A stretch of DNA of 64,000 nt from Azospirillum sp. OGB3 (GCF_014192915.1 NZ_JACHYN010000003.1:62001-126000), one strand, 5' to 3'; counted from the first letter of the stretch, positions 41,711 to 51,134 are shown. Made by a program: numbers and translations. The notes: generated from the letters alone by a model not told the origin.

Positions 41711-43594
41711 ATGCCAGCGTTGAGGAGCCACCAGACCATGGTCGCCGGCGTCGCTGCGGCCATCGCGCAGCGGCAGACGGACGTGAGGGACGTGCTGGCC
41801 GCGGTGACGCCGGGTGGGGGCAAATCGCTGCTGCCGGTGATCATGGGGGCGGCGCTGATGCGCGCCGGGCTGATCGACCGCATCTGCTGGATCGTGCCGC
41901 GCGACAGCCTGCGCCGGCAGGCGGAAGAGGCCTTCGCCGATCCGCGCTGGCGCGAGGCGCTCGGCCACGGGATCGCGCTGCGGGCTGCGGAGAACGGGCG
42001 CGATCCCTGCCGTGGCCTCCAGGGCTACGTTACCACCTATCAGGCGGTCGCCGCGGCCCCGGACCTGCATCTGCAGGAGTTCCGCCGCCACCGCTACCTG
42101 CTGGCCGTGGACGAGTTGCACCACCTGCCCGCCGTCGCCGACACCGGAACGGCGGCCACGGCGGAGGACGAGACGGCCTGGAGCCGCTCCATCCTGCCGC
42201 TGCTGGAAAGCGCCGCCGCCCGGCTGCTGATGAGCGGCACGCTGGAGCGGGCGGACGGGCGCCCCATCCTGTGGCTGCCCTACCGCGCGCCGACGGGGGT
42301 GCGGCGGATGCGCGAGATCGATTTCAAGGCGCCGGGCTGGGCCATCGTCGGCTATTCGCGGCGGCAGGCGCTGGCCGAGAAGGCGATCCTGCCGGTGACC
42401 TTCGGCGCGATGGACGGCACCGCGACATGGCTGGACGCGGAGCGCACGACGCGCAGCGTCGACGCGCTGTCCCGCGCCGGGGAGAACACCCGCGACGCCC
42501 TGTTCACCGCGCTGCGCACCGGCTTCGCCCAGGCCATGCTGCGCGAAGCCTACCGCTCCTGCCGCGAGCACCGGGCGAAGCGGCGCGCGGCGGGGACCGG
42601 TTCCGGGCATGAGGGTGCCGGGCTGGGCAAGCTTTTGGTGATCGCGCCGGACCAGGAGACCGCCCGCAACTACCTCGACACGCTGCGCGGCTGGATGCCC
42701 GGCGCCCAGGCGGCGCGGATGGCCCAGATCGCCATTTCCGAACGGCGCGACGCGCAGGAGGTGGTGGCCGCCTTCCGCCTGCGCCCCGAACCCGCCGTGC
42801 TGGTGTCCGTTGCCATGGCCTATGAGGGGCTGGACGCGCCGGCCATCTCGCACGTCGCCTGCCTGACCCACATCCGTTCCCGCCCCTGGCTGGAGCAGGC
42901 CATCGCGCGGGCCACCCGCGTCGATCCCCACGCCGGCGCCTACGAGCAGCAGCGGGCGGTGATCTACCATCCCTCCGACATGATGTTCGAGCGCTTCCGC
43001 CAGATGGTGGAGACCCAGCAGGGCACGCGGGCCATGGTGAAGACGCGGCGTCAGCACGAACTGCCCTTCGAGCGTACGGTGGAGGCGGAGCCGGAGATCA
43101 TCCCGCTGGAATCCAACGCGACGGCCCTGCGCTTCGCCGTGGTCGCTCCCGGCCCCGATTTCGGCAACCCGTCGCCGGGGCGGGACGCCGCCGACCGACC
43201 GCCGGCGACCTCCCCGGCGAAGGACGGGGTGCAGGTGCCGAGCGCGGTGGAGCACCATCTGCGCCAGCGCATTGGCCAGATCGTGGCGGCCCAGGTGATC
43301 GAGGACCAGGACAACAACCTCGTCGCCGAGGGGCCGGTCAGCTACCACACCTACAACGCCGTGCTGAAGCGCTGCATGAACAAGGCGCGGTCGGAGATGA
43401 CGCTGTCGGAGCTGGAGGCGGCCCTCGGCTGGCTGGAGCGCAACCGCATCTCCGATCACCTGCACCTGATCGCCGACGACCCGCAATACCGCTGGTCCAG
43501 CCGCCGCAAGGCCCGTGGGGCGGGGTCGGTTACCGCCTTCTCGAAACCGGCCCGCCGGACGCCGCCCCCTGGAACGGGAAAGCCGGTGTCCTAA
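41711..43594 (+). CDS. Superfamily 2 DEAD/DEAH-box helicase, orphan
   Basis: A 627-residue SF2-type protein. Walker A is AAVTPGGGKSLL (GGGKS at residues 35-39). Motif II is DELHH at 134-138, motif III-like LMSGTLER follows, and motif VI is probably QAIARATRVDP near residue 400. About 180 C-terminal residues (from VPSAVEHHLRQRIGQIV) have no known domain to my eye but look helical. Such stand-alone helicases also occur in phages. It is not next to a nuclease, methylase or restriction gene. The ATG at 41711 follows GGAGGGG at long spacing; ATG 41738 is possible. Confidence 0.8.
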   Translation: MPALRSHQTMVAGVAAAIAQRQTDVRDVLAAVTPGGGKSLLPVIMGAALMRAGLIDRICWIVPRDSLRRQAEEAFADPRWREALGHGIALRAAENGRDPCRGLQGYVTTYQAVAAAPDLHLQEFRRHRYLLAVDELHHLPAVADTGTAATAEDETAWSRSILPLLESAAARLLMSGTLERADGRPILWLPYRAPTGVRRMREIDFKAPGWAIVGYSRRQALAEKAILPVTFGAMDGTATWLDAERTTRSVDALSRAGENTRDALFTALRTGFAQAMLREAYRSCREHRAKRRAAGTGSGHEGAGLGKLLVIAPDQETARNYLDTLRGWMPGAQAARMAQIAISERRDAQEVVAAFRLRPEPAVLVSVAMAYEGLDAPAISHVACLTHIRSRPWLEQAIARATRVDPHAGAYEQQRAVIYHPSDMMFERFRQMVETQQGTRAMVKTRRQHELPFERTVEAEPEIIPLESNATALRFAVVAPGPDFGNPSPGRDAADRPPATSPAKDGVQVPSAVEHHLRQRIGQIVAAQVIEDQDNNLVAEGPVSYHTYNAVLKRCMNKARSEMTLSELEAALGWLERNRISDHLHLIADDPQYRWSSRRKARGAGSVTAFSKPARRTPPPGTGKPVS

Positions 43595-43684
43595 ATAACA
43601 CACGCCGCCACACTTTTTTTCAGGAGCGAAGACGCCCGCCTTCGTAGAATGTGTCGGCCCGTTCGCCACCCGTGGAGGTTACCG

Positions 43685-44068
43685 GTGCGTTTTGCGAGGA
43701 CGCTTAACATTCTTCTCGTGGAGGATGACTCGCTCACCGCCATGGCGCTGGGCCGCATGCTGGAGATGGCCCAGTGCACGGTCACCACCGTGACGGATGG
43801 GGAAGCCGGGTTGAGCGCCCTGGTCGAGGGCGCTTTCGACGCCGTGATCACCGATCTGGTCATGCCCCGGCTGGGCGGCGAGGCGATGATCCGGCAGGTG
43901 CGTCTGAACCGGCCTGACCTGCCCATCGTTGTCCTGTCCGCCTCGCCGCCCGAGGACGGAATCCCCGGCCTTCAGGACGGGGAAGGCGGACCGCTGGTGA
44001 TCCTGAGGAAGCCCGTCCTGGCGGGGGAACTGCTGACGGCGATGGATCAGGTGTTCCTGAAGGCCTGA
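43685..44068 (+). CDS. Single-domain response regulator
   Basis: A 127-residue receiver domain only. Acidic Glu13, Asp14 and Asp15 (LLVEDDS), phospho-acceptor Asp57 in AVITDLVMPRLGG, and Lys in LRKPVLAG are present; Ser in VVLSASPP takes the Thr/Ser position. No output domain follows, so it may act like CheY or as a phosphorelay partner. The GTG at 43685 has GGAGG at good distance and is preferred over an ATG at 43649. No histidine kinase is adjacent; the nearest is 13 kb away. Confidence 0.87.
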   Translation: MRFARTLNILLVEDDSLTAMALGRMLEMAQCTVTTVTDGEAGLSALVEGAFDAVITDLVMPRLGGEAMIRQVRLNRPDLPIVVLSASPPEDGIPGLQDGEGGPLVILRKPVLAGELLTAMDQVFLKA

Positions 44069-44079
44069 ACGGGCGTAGA

Positions 44080-44673
44080 TCAGGCCTTCTTCTTGCCGAA
44101 GCTGATCTTCGGTTCCTTACCCTTCAGCAGGCGCTGGATGTTCGCGGAATGGCGGATGGCGACCAGCACGGCGATGAACAGGCACAGCCCCGCCACCAGC
44201 GGGCCGCCGAAGATCCAGCCGAAGATCGGGCTGAGGCCCAGCGCGGTCAGGGCGGACAACGACGAGATCTTGAACAGGAAGGCCATGGCGAGCCACGTCG
44301 CGCAGGCGATCACGCCGACCGGCCAGGACACGGCCAGCAGCACGCCGAGCGCGGTCGCCACGCCCTTGCCGCCCTTGAAGCCGAGCCAGACCGGGAAGCT
44401 GTGGCCCAGCATGGCGCCGCCCGCCGCGAAGACCGCCGCCTCCGGCCCCGCCCAGGCCAGGGCGAGCAGGGCGGCGATGGCGCCCTTGCCGCTGTCCAGG
44501 ATCAGGGTGGCGGCGGCCAGCGGCTTGTTGCCGGTGCGCAGCACGTTGGTGGCGCCGATGTTGCCGGACCCGATCTTGCGGATGTCGCCCAGACCGGCCA
44601 GCCGCGTCAGCACCAGCCCGAAGGGGATCGAGCCCAGCAGATAGCCCAGCAGGGCCGAGACAAGCAGGGTCAC
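44080..44673 (-). CDS. plsY: Acyl-phosphate:glycerol-3-phosphate acyltransferase
   Basis: A 197-residue membrane enzyme that acylates glycerol 3-phosphate to start phospholipid synthesis. Family motifs are all present: GYLLGSIPFGLVLTRLAG, the central GSGNIGATNVLRTG, and GHSFPVWLGFKGGKGVATALG. About five hydrophobic segments fit. The C-terminus is lysine-rich. It is the last gene of the pyrB-pyrC-like-plsY series, four bases after the preceding stop, a common alphaproteobacterial arrangement. Confidence 0.95.
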   Translation of the reverse strand: MTLLVSALLGYLLGSIPFGLVLTRLAGLGDIRKIGSGNIGATNVLRTGNKPLAAATLILDSGKGAIAALLALAWAGPEAAVFAAGGAMLGHSFPVWLGFKGGKGVATALGVLLAVSWPVGVIACATWLAMAFLFKISSLSALTALGLSPIFGWIFGGPLVAGLCLFIAVLVAIRHSANIQRLLKGKEPKISFGKKKA

Positions 44674-44677
44674 CGCG

Positions 44678-45985
44678 TCAGCCCTCGAACTGCCAGACGG
44701 TGCGCCCGTCCACCACGGTGCGCAGCGGACGGCCCTGGACGGGGCGGTCCTCGAAGGGGCTGTTCTTCGACTTCGACTTGAAGGCGGTCACGTCCACCTT
44801 CCACGGCACCTCCAGGTCGAAGGCGATCAGGTCGGCGGGCGCCCCCTTGGCGATGCGGCCGAGCGGCAGGCCGAGGAGTTCGGCCGGCTTCACGGTCACG
44901 CAGGCCAGCGCCTTCAGCAACGGCATGGCGCCCTTGTGCACCAGCTCCAGCGTCAGTGGGAACAGCGTCTCCAACCCGATCACGCCGCAGGCGGCCTGGG
45001 CGAAGGGCAGGCGCTTCTGGTCCTGGTCCTGCGGCGTGTGGTCCGACGCGATGGCGTCGATGGTGCCGTCGGCCAGACCCTCGACGATGGCGCGCCGGTC
45101 CATCTCGCCGCGCAGCGGCGGCGAGACCTTGGCGAAGGTGCGGTAGTCGCCGACGTCCGTCTCGGTCAGGGCGAAGTAATGCGGGGCGGTGTCGCAGGTG
45201 ACCTTGAGCCCGCGCGCCTTGGCGCGGCGGATCAGGTCCACCGACTCGCCCGTCGTGACGTGGGCGAAGTGCAGCCGGCCGCCGGAGAGTTCGAGCAGGC
45301 GCAGGTCGCGCTCGATCATGATGATCTCGGCTTCCCGCGGGATGCCGACGAGGCCGAGGCGGGTGGCCCGCTCGCCCGAATTCATCATGCCGCCGCTGGC
45401 GAGGCTCGGCTCCTCCGGATGCTGGACGATCAGCTTGTCGAAGGTGCGGGCGTAGCTGAGCGCGCGGCGCATCGCCTTGGCGCTGGCGATCGCCTTGGTG
45501 CCGTCGGTGAAGGCCACGGCCCCGGCGCGGGACAGCAGGCCCATCTCGGTGATCTCGTTGCCTTCGGTCCCGCGGGTCGCGGCGGCGTAGGCGAAGACCT
45601 TGACCAGACGCACCTCGCGGGCGCGCCGGGCGATGAACTCCAGGCTCGCCACCTCGTCGGTCACCGGGTCGGTGTTGGGCAGCAGGACCACGGCGGTGAT
45701 GCCGCCGGCCACCGCGGCGCGCGACGCGCTCTTGATGGTGTCCTTTTCCTCCTCGCCGGGCTCGCCGATGAGGACGCGCATGTCGACGAGGCCGGGGGCG
45801 AGGCACTGGCCCTGGAGGTCCACGACCTCGATCCCCTCCGGCACGCCGTCGGCGAACAGCGACGGGCCGAAGTCGGCGATCTTCGCGCCTTCGGTCAGCA
45901 GGTCGCCCCGCTGGTCCAGGCCGCTGGCGGGGTCGAGCAGGCGGGCGTTGCGGTAGGCGACACGGGGCGCGTTGGAATTAGACAT
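44678..45985 (-). CDS. Dihydroorotase-like protein, probably non-catalytic (PyrC'/PyrX type)
   Basis: A 435-residue amidohydrolase-fold protein encoded next to pyrB. Active dihydroorotases begin with D-M-H-V-H for zinc binding; here residues 68-77 read [10 protein letters not shown], so both His ligands are replaced (Arg70, Leu72). Other ligand regions remain partly: [28 protein letters not shown] and [12 protein letters not shown]. In Pseudomonas an inactive PyrC' is needed for assembly of aspartate carbamoyltransferase, and the same role is likely here. A catalytic enzyme should then be encoded elsewhere. Its start overlaps the end of pyrB by eight bases. Confidence 0.88.
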   Translation of the reverse strand: MSNSNAPRVAYRNARLLDPASGLDQRGDLLTEGAKIADFGPSLFADGVPEGIEVVDLQGQCLAPGLVDMRVLIGEPGEEEKDTIKSASRAAVAGGITAVVLLPNTDPVTDEVASLEFIARRAREVRLVKVFAYAAATRGTEGNEITEMGLLSRAGAVAFTDGTKAIASAKAMRRALSYARTFDKLIVQHPEEPSLASGGMMNSGERATRLGLVGIPREAEIIMIERDLRLLELSGGRLHFAHVTTGESVDLIRRAKARGLKVTCDTAPHYFALTETDVGDYRTFAKVSPPLRGEMDRRAIVEGLADGTIDAIASDHTPQDQDQKRLPFAQAACGVIGLETLFPLTLELVHKGAMPLLKALACVTVKPAELLGLPLGRIAKGAPADLIAFDLEVPWKVDVTAFKSKSKNSPFEDRPVQGRPLRTVVDGRTVWQFEG

Positions 45986-46940
45986 CGTTCCCCCGGCGGT
46001 CGCGGGTGAGAAGGTCGAGCACGGCCATGCGGACGGCCACGCCCAGCTCCACCTGATCGAGGATCATGGAGCGCTTGAGGTCGTCGGCGACCTCCGAGTC
46101 GATCTCGACGCCGCGGTTCATCGGGCCGGGATGCATGACCACCGCGTGCGGCTTCGCCACCGCCAGCTTCTCGTAGTCGAGGCCGTAGAAGTAGAAGTAT
46201 TCGCGGGTCGAGGGGACGTACTGGCCGCTCATCCGCTCCGTCTGGAGGCGCAGCATCATCACCACGTCGGCGTCCTTCAGGCCGGTCGCCATGGAGTGGT
46301 GGACCTCGACGCCCAGCCGGTCGATCTGCGAGGGGATCAGCGTCGGCGGCGCCACGACGCGGACGCGAGCGCCCATGGCGTTCAGCAGGTGGATGTTGGA
46401 GCGTGCGACGCGGCTGTGCAGGATGTCGCCGCAGATCGCCACGATCAGACCGTCCAGGCTGCCCAGGCGGCGGCGGATCGCCAGCGCGTCCAGGAGCCCC
46501 TGCGTCGGGTGCTCGTGGTGGCCGTCGCCGGCGTTGATGACCGAGCAGTTGACCTTGTCGGCCAGCAGCTTCACGGCTCCCGAATCGGCGTGGCGAACGA
46601 CCAGCGCGTCGAGGTGCATGGCGTTCAACGTCATCGCCGTGTCGATCAGCGTTTCGCCCTTCTTCACCGAGCTGCCGTCCGACGACATGTTGATGACGTC
46701 GGCGCCGAGCCGCTTGCCGGCCAGCTCGAAGCTGGTGCGGGTGCGGGTCGAATTCTCGAAGAAGAGGTTGACGATCGTCCGCCCGTCGAGGAGAGACGAC
46801 TTCTTCGAAGGCTGGCGGTTCTGCTCGACGTAGCCGTCGGCGAGGTCGAGGATGGTGGTGATCTCGCCTGCCGTCAGCCCCTCGATGCCAAGGAGGTGGC
46901 GGTGCGGGAAAACCGTCGTGGAATGGGGCGATCCGGTCAT
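45978..46940 (-). CDS. pyrB: Aspartate carbamoyltransferase catalytic subunit
   Basis: Joins carbamoyl phosphate and aspartate in pyrimidine synthesis. The 320-residue protein has the carbamoyl-phosphate motif [13 protein letters not shown] near residues 62-74, [14 protein letters not shown] in the middle, and [12 protein letters not shown] near the end. No pyrI regulatory gene follows; the next gene encodes a dihydroorotase-like protein, as in the PyrB-PyrC' type of holoenzyme. The start used is the ATG at 46940. Confidence 0.95.
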   Translation of the reverse strand: MTGSPHSTTVFPHRHLLGIEGLTAGEITTILDLADGYVEQNRQPSKKSSLLDGRTIVNLFFENSTRTRTSFELAGKRLGADVINMSSDGSSVKKGETLIDTAMTLNAMHLDALVVRHADSGAVKLLADKVNCSVINAGDGHHEHPTQGLLDALAIRRRLGSLDGLIVAICGDILHSRVARSNIHLLNAMGARVRVVAPPTLIPSQIDRLGVEVHHSMATGLKDADVVMMLRLQTERMSGQYVPSTREYFYFYGLDYEKLAVAKPHAVVMHPGPMNRGVEIDSEVADDLKRSMILDQVELGVAVRMAVLDLLTRDRRGNDV

Positions 46941-46995
46941 GGGCCGCGACTATAGGAGCGGTCCCGGACGCCCGCAAGCGCGCCCTATGTCCTTT

Positions 46996-47529
46996 TTAAA
47001 GGTAGGCGATGAGCCGACCGCAGGCCAGGACGCCGACCCACAGCGCGAGCGAGGCGGCGCCGGCAAAACGCGCTCCCGGCGGGGGCCGGTCCGACAGGCT
47101 CCAGTCCGCCATCCGACGCCCGGCAAGCCGGTGGAAGGCCAAAATGTTCAGCAGGGCCAGCCCGATCAGCGCCAGCTTTGCCAGGAAAGCCGGGTTGCCG
47201 GCCAGCGCCGTCGCCTCCGTGGTGAAGAGAAGGAGGCCGGTGGGGATCGCCAGAGCGAAGCCGGCCATCGACACGGGAAGCAGAAGGCGCGCCAGGGCGT
47301 CCGCCGGCAGCAGCGGCGCACGAACGCCGATCAGACGCAGGTCAAAGGCCAGGATCGCCCCGACCAGAAGCGCGAATCCGAGAATGTGCGTGATCTCGAC
47401 CAGCGGATAGAGCCAGACCGACTGGCGCAGCGATTCGCCGAGCCCGGACGTTTCCAGAGCGACGAGCCAGCCGGGGCCGGTGGGGGCGAGATCGTGGTCC
47501 ATGCCGCGACCGGGCGCGGGGGCCGCCAT
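46996..47529 (-). CDS. DUF6644-like membrane protein
   Basis: A 177-residue inner-membrane protein with about four to five hydrophobic segments: ITHILGFALLVGAILAFDLR, RLLLPVSMAGFALAIPTGLL, LAKLALIGLALLNILAF and AASLALWVGVLACGRLIA. His in VEITHILG could bind a metal or haem, as in related copper-resistance and cytochrome-like proteins. The stop of the DUF6152 gene and this ATG share one base (TGATG), so translation is coupled. An ATG nine codons later is possible. Function is unknown. Confidence 0.75.
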   Translation of the reverse strand: MAAPAPGRGMDHDLAPTGPGWLVALETSGLGESLRQSVWLYPLVEITHILGFALLVGAILAFDLRLIGVRAPLLPADALARLLLPVSMAGFALAIPTGLLLFTTEATALAGNPAFLAKLALIGLALLNILAFHRLAGRRMADWSLSDRPPPGARFAGAASLALWVGVLACGRLIAYL

Positions 47530-47885
47530 CAGCGCAGCTCGATGGTTTTGTCGGCGGCGGTGATGCGCTCCGCCCGCAGCTCCGCCGGGTCGGACTTGGC
47601 AGGGTAGCCGACCACCGTCACGGTCTGGCCGGGCTTGATCGAATCGGCGGCCAAGCCGCGCGTGCTCATGCGGCTGGGCGGGGCGAGTACGACGTGCCAG
47701 AGCTTGCCGTCAACCTGGAGGTTCAGCATGGCGTGCGGGTTGTTGAAGGCGATCTGCTGCACGGTGCCGGTCAGCGTCATCTCCTGTCCCGACTCATAGC
47801 CGCCCCAGCCATGGTGGGCGGCCGCTGGCCATGCCAGCGAAGCGGACAGGAGGGCGGCGAGGGCGAGTGGGCGTGCGGGCGTCAT
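47529..47885 (-). CDS. DUF6152 family exported protein
   Basis: A 118-residue protein with a clear signal peptide (MTPARPLALAALLSASLAWP, cleavage likely after AAA near 23). The mature protein begins HHGWGGYESGQEMTLTGTVQ, with a His-His-Gly-Trp start that might bind a metal. VVLAPPSRMSTRGLAADSIKPGQTVTVVGYPAK follows in a small beta fold. The family is exported and of unknown role. It is paired with the downstream membrane protein in many proteobacteria, which suggests a shared function. Confidence 0.78.
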   Translation of the reverse strand: MTPARPLALAALLSASLAWPAAAHHGWGGYESGQEMTLTGTVQQIAFNNPHAMLNLQVDGKLWHVVLAPPSRMSTRGLAADSIKPGQTVTVVGYPAKSDPAELRAERITAADKTIELR

Positions 47886-47915
47886 GGCGCAACCTTTCCC
47901 CGGTCAGGCGTCTGT

Positions 47916-48881
47916 TCAGGCGTCTGGGGAAGAGGTTGTGGCGGACTCCGCCGCGGACAAGGCCCGGCTGTGCCCGACGTCCGGTTTGCGGGCGGGATCG
48001 CCGGCCGCCTCCTCGAACAGCCAGTCGCGGAACGCCTTGACCTTGGGGCGCGTGAAGTAATGGGGCGGGGCGGCGACGTAGTAGGCGTAGTTGCCCGGCA
48101 GATGGACGTCGAACAGCCGGACCAGCCGCCCGGCGGCGACGTCGTCCGCCACCAGGACGCCGCGCGCCAGTGCCACGCCGCCGCCCTCCGCCGCGACCTG
48201 GAGCAGCAGCGCCGAATCGTCGAAGCGCGGGCCGCGGGCGTGGTCGAGCCCGGCAATCCCGGCGGCCTCGCCCCAGGTGCCCCAGGTAATGAAGTAGTCG
48301 TCGTGGAGCAGCGTGTGGTGGCGTAGGTCCTCCGGGCAGCGCAGAGGGCGAGGGCCGTTGAGGAGCGAGGGGCTGCACACCGGGTAGATGTCCTCGGTCA
48401 TCAGCCGTTCGCAGCGCAGGCCGGGCCAGTTGCCCGCGCCGAAGCGGATGCCGATGTCGACGTCCTGCTGGCTGAAGTCGACGAGTTGCGGGGTGGTGTG
48501 CAGCCGCACCTCCAGCTCCGGGTGGCGGGCCTGGAAGCGGCCGAGCCGCATGACCAGCCACTTCGCGGCGAAGCTGGGCATGGTGGAGATGGTCAGCGCG
48601 CCGGACCCGTCCATGCGGAACAGCCGCTCCGTCGCCTGAGACAGCGTGTCGAGCGCGTCGCGCACCGGCGGCAGATAGGATTGCCCGGTCTCGGTCAGGA
48701 TCAGCGCGCGGTTCATCCGGCGGAACAGCGGCATGCCCAGCCATTCCTCCAGCCCCTTTATCTGATGGCTGACCGCCGCCTGGGTGACGTGAAGCTCCTC
48801 CGCCGCCTTGGTGAAGGACAGGTGGCGGGCGGCGGATTCGAAGGCGCGCAGGGCGTTCAGCGGCGGCAGGCGACGGGCCAT
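47916..48881 (-). CDS. LysR-family regulator, GcvA-like
   Basis: A 321-residue LysR-type regulator. The N-terminus MARRLPPLNALRAFESAARH with helix-turn-helix SFTKAAEELHVTQAAVSHQI is characteristic of the GcvA/AmpR/TrpI group. The ligand-binding domain (STMPSFAAKWLVMRLGRFQ, VDIGIRFGAGNWPGLRCERL) is normal. GGAG is eight bases upstream of the ATG at 48881. LysR regulators often control divergent genes; here the divergent gene encodes a small DUF1127 protein. No gcv genes are nearby, so the true target is unknown. Confidence 0.88.
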   Translation of the reverse strand: MARRLPPLNALRAFESAARHLSFTKAAEELHVTQAAVSHQIKGLEEWLGMPLFRRMNRALILTETGQSYLPPVRDALDTLSQATERLFRMDGSGALTISTMPSFAAKWLVMRLGRFQARHPELEVRLHTTPQLVDFSQQDVDIGIRFGAGNWPGLRCERLMTEDIYPVCSPSLLNGPRPLRCPEDLRHHTLLHDDYFITWGTWGEAAGIAGLDHARGPRFDDSALLLQVAAEGGGVALARGVLVADDVAAGRLVRLFDVHLPGNYAYYVAAPPHYFTRPKVKAFRDWLFEEAAGDPARKPDVGHSRALSAAESATTSSPDA

Positions 48882-49048
48882 GGAGCGACTCCGGGACGCG
48901 GGATTCGGATTAGTTTTCCTAATCCAAACTATGAGAAAGCGTCGTTTGTGCGCAAGGACCGGGTGGCTCATCCTCCAGTCACGGAACACAGTCGGCAATG
49001 TCGGGCGACAGGCCCCGACGGAGACCGGAGACAAGAGGAGACGCGGTC

Positions 49049-49291
49049 ATGGCCCAGAGCATGAAGAGCGGCATGAGCGGCAGCATCGACACCCGCACCG
49101 ACGCGCGGGAGCGGCCCGGCCAGGGCATCGGCGGGGCGCTGGTCGCCCTGTTCGACACGGTGGCGACCTGGAACGAGCGGCGGCGCCAGCGGCGCGCGCT
49201 GGAGGCCTTGCCCGACCATCTGTTGCAGGACATCGGCCTGTCCCGTGCCGACGCGGTGACCGAAGCCGACAAGCCCTTCTGGCAGGGCTGA
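49049..49291 (+). CDS. DUF1127 domain small protein
   Basis: An 80-residue protein ending with a DUF1127 domain: LFDTVATWNERRRQRRALEALPDHLLQDIGLSRADA, with the family arginine-rich helix and D-I-G-L-S-R turn. The N-terminal 35 residues are Ser/Gly/Thr-rich and probably disordered. Family members in alphaproteobacteria bind RNA or take part in phosphate and stress regulation; nothing specific can be assigned here. AGGAG lies upstream of the ATG at 49049. Confidence 0.82.
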   Translation: MAQSMKSGMSGSIDTRTDARERPGQGIGGALVALFDTVATWNERRRQRRALEALPDHLLQDIGLSRADAVTEADKPFWQG

Positions 49292-49427
49292 CCCCATGAC
49301 GGACGGCGGGAGCGGGAGGGAGTCTCAGGGGCGACTGTTGCAGCCTGTGTGAAGACGGCCTTGCCCGCCGGACCAGCACGGAGCCCGGCAACCAGACGCC
49401 CTTTTGCGACCCGACGGAGGACGAGAC

Positions 49428-49844
49428 ATGAGCGATGGCGCGACGTTGACCGGTGGTTGCCTGTGCGGCGCCGTCCGGTACCAGGTGGCTGAGCAGCCCA
49501 TGGGGGTGGTGAACTGCCATTGCGGTCAATGCCGGCGCTTCCACGGCCATTTCGGCGCTTACATCACCATTCCGCGCGAGACGGTGGCGGTGTCCGACGC
49601 CGACGGTGCCCTGTCCTGGTATCGCTCCTCGGCGAAGGCGCGGCGCGGGTTCTGCTCACGCTGCGGGTCGTCGCTGTTCTGGAGCGGCGACGAGTCCGAC
49701 CTGCTCGACGTGGCCGCCGGCAGCCTGGACCAGCCGACCGGGCTCGCCACGCTGCGGCACATCCATGTGGCGGACAAGGCGGACTATTACATGATCGACG
49801 ACGGGCTGGAGCGCTTTCCCCAGGGCGCTCCCGAGCCGCCTTAA
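49428..49844 (+). CDS. GFA family protein (glutathione-dependent formaldehyde-activating-like)
   Basis: A 138-residue protein of the GFA fold. Zinc-binding cysteines are in GGCLCGAVRYQV, NCHCGQCRRFHG and RRGFCSRCGSSLFW, the full set of the family. IHVADKADYYMIDDGLERF is a common C-terminal block. The family name comes from one enzyme that joins formaldehyde and glutathione; most members have other or unknown roles. CGGAGG-like sequence precedes the ATG at 49428. Confidence 0.9.
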   Translation: MSDGATLTGGCLCGAVRYQVAEQPMGVVNCHCGQCRRFHGHFGAYITIPRETVAVSDADGALSWYRSSAKARRGFCSRCGSSLFWSGDESDLLDVAAGSLDQPTGLATLRHIHVADKADYYMIDDGLERFPQGAPEPP

Positions 49845-49990
49845 GCCGTTGGACACGTCGTCGCAGGTCGTTGCTGCAGTTCGGGAGCCCGGCTGTGGGA
49901 AATAGAACCATGGTAACCTGACCCCACTCGGATATTCTCAGCCGGATTGTTCGGGTTGCAAAAGGAATTGCTCGCGTCATTGGGGGGGCC

Positions 49991-50737
49991 ATGGACATTC
50001 CGCGGATCTTCAACATCACGGAAAGCGCCCATCGCATCCACAACCCGATCACACCCGAGAAGCTCGCCACGCTCGGCGCGGCGCTGCGCCTGGAAGCGGG
50101 GACGCGCGTGCTCGACCTCGGCAGCGGTTCGGGCGAGATGCTGTGCAGTTGGGCGCGCGATCACGGCATCGTTGGCACCGGCATCGACATGAGCCAGCTG
50201 TTCACCGCGCAGGCGAAACTGCGTGCGGTGGAACTCGGTGTCGCCGACCGGGTCGAGTTCATCCACGGCGATGCCGCGGGCTATGTGTCGGACGAGAAAG
50301 CCAGGGTGGCGGCCTGCGTCGGCGCCACCTGGATCGGCGGTGGCGTCGCCGGCACGATCGCCTTGCTGGAGCGTAGCCTGTGCGACGGCGGGATCACCCT
50401 CATCGGCGAACCTTTCTGGCGGCGCCTGCCGCCGACGGACGAAGTCGCCAAGGGGTGTCTTGCCAACGCGATCTCCGACTTCATGATGCTTCCGGACCTT
50501 CTCGCGTCCTTTCGCCGGCTCGGCTGCGACGTCGTTGAAATGGTGCTGGCCGACCAGGACGGTTGGGACCGCTACGAGGCGGCGAAGTGGCTCACCATGC
50601 GGCGGTGGCTCGACGCCAATCCCGACGACGAACTCGCGCCGGATGTCCGGGACAAGCTGACCTCGGAGCCCGAGCGCTATGCCACCTACACGCGTGATTG
50701 CCTGGGTTGGGGTGTGTTCGCGCTGATGAAGCGCTGA
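49991..50737 (+). CDS. SAM-dependent methyltransferase
   Basis: A 248-residue class I methyltransferase. Motif I is TRVLDLGSGSGEMLCSWA near residues 38-55. GTGIDMSQLFTAQAKLRAVE and VEFIHGDAAGYV give motifs II and III. The middle GATWIGGGVAGTIALLERSL and GGITLIGEPFWRRLPP resemble enzymes of the cyclopropane-fatty-acid/UbiE-like group used on small molecules. The substrate is unknown. The preceding 146 bases hold no visible gene. It converges on a small unrecognised frame after 22 bases. Confidence 0.85.
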   Translation: MDIPRIFNITESAHRIHNPITPEKLATLGAALRLEAGTRVLDLGSGSGEMLCSWARDHGIVGTGIDMSQLFTAQAKLRAVELGVADRVEFIHGDAAGYVSDEKARVAACVGATWIGGGVAGTIALLERSLCDGGITLIGEPFWRRLPPTDEVAKGCLANAISDFMMLPDLLASFRRLGCDVVEMVLADQDGWDRYEAAKWLTMRRWLDANPDDELAPDVRDKLTSEPERYATYTRDCLGWGVFALMKR

Positions 50738-50759
50738 CCGGCTGTCGTGTGTTTTTGAA

Positions 50760-51113
50760 TTACGGGATGAGCCCCTGAAGAGTTCGGAGTATGTTTGCGG
50801 AACTCTCTTCGGCGTCATCATCCACACCGTTTGCGATGACTATGCCAACGACGCCGTGTCCATCCTTGCCGTTCGTTATGACGTAGGCGTTGGCCGCATT
50901 GCCCGGACTCCAACCGCCCACGCTGTCCAACGACGCACCGAGGGCCGAGGCCCTGATGTTGGACAGGGCGGTTTGAACGTTCGTGCCGCCCGTCTTCAAA
51001 ACCACCAAAGACGCGGAGGCGGGGGCTTCCGTCGGTGTGGAGACCACTGCAGTGGTGGTGTTCCCTATGCCTTTTCCCTGGGCCACCGATGACTGTGTTT
51101 TGCTGTTGGCCAA
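50760..51113 (-). CDS. Hypothetical small protein, unrecognised, low GC
   Basis: A 117-codon frame starting with TTG at 51113, or with GTG at 51086; no ATG is suitably placed. The predicted protein is rich in Ala, Ser, Gly, Thr and Val, with GTNVQTALSNIRASALGASL and GWSPGNAANAYVITNGKDGHGVVGIVIANG as its most ordered parts. It has no signal peptide or known motif. Base composition is lower in GC than its neighbours, which may mean recent acquisition or a non-coding origin. I rate it as possibly real. Confidence 0.4.
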   Translation of the reverse strand: MANSKTQSSVAQGKGIGNTTTAVVSTPTEAPASASLVVLKTGGTNVQTALSNIRASALGASLDSVGGWSPGNAANAYVITNGKDGHGVVGIVIANGVDDDAEESSANILRTLQGLIP

Positions 51114-51134
51114 TGCAGGTGCAAAACCCTATTG

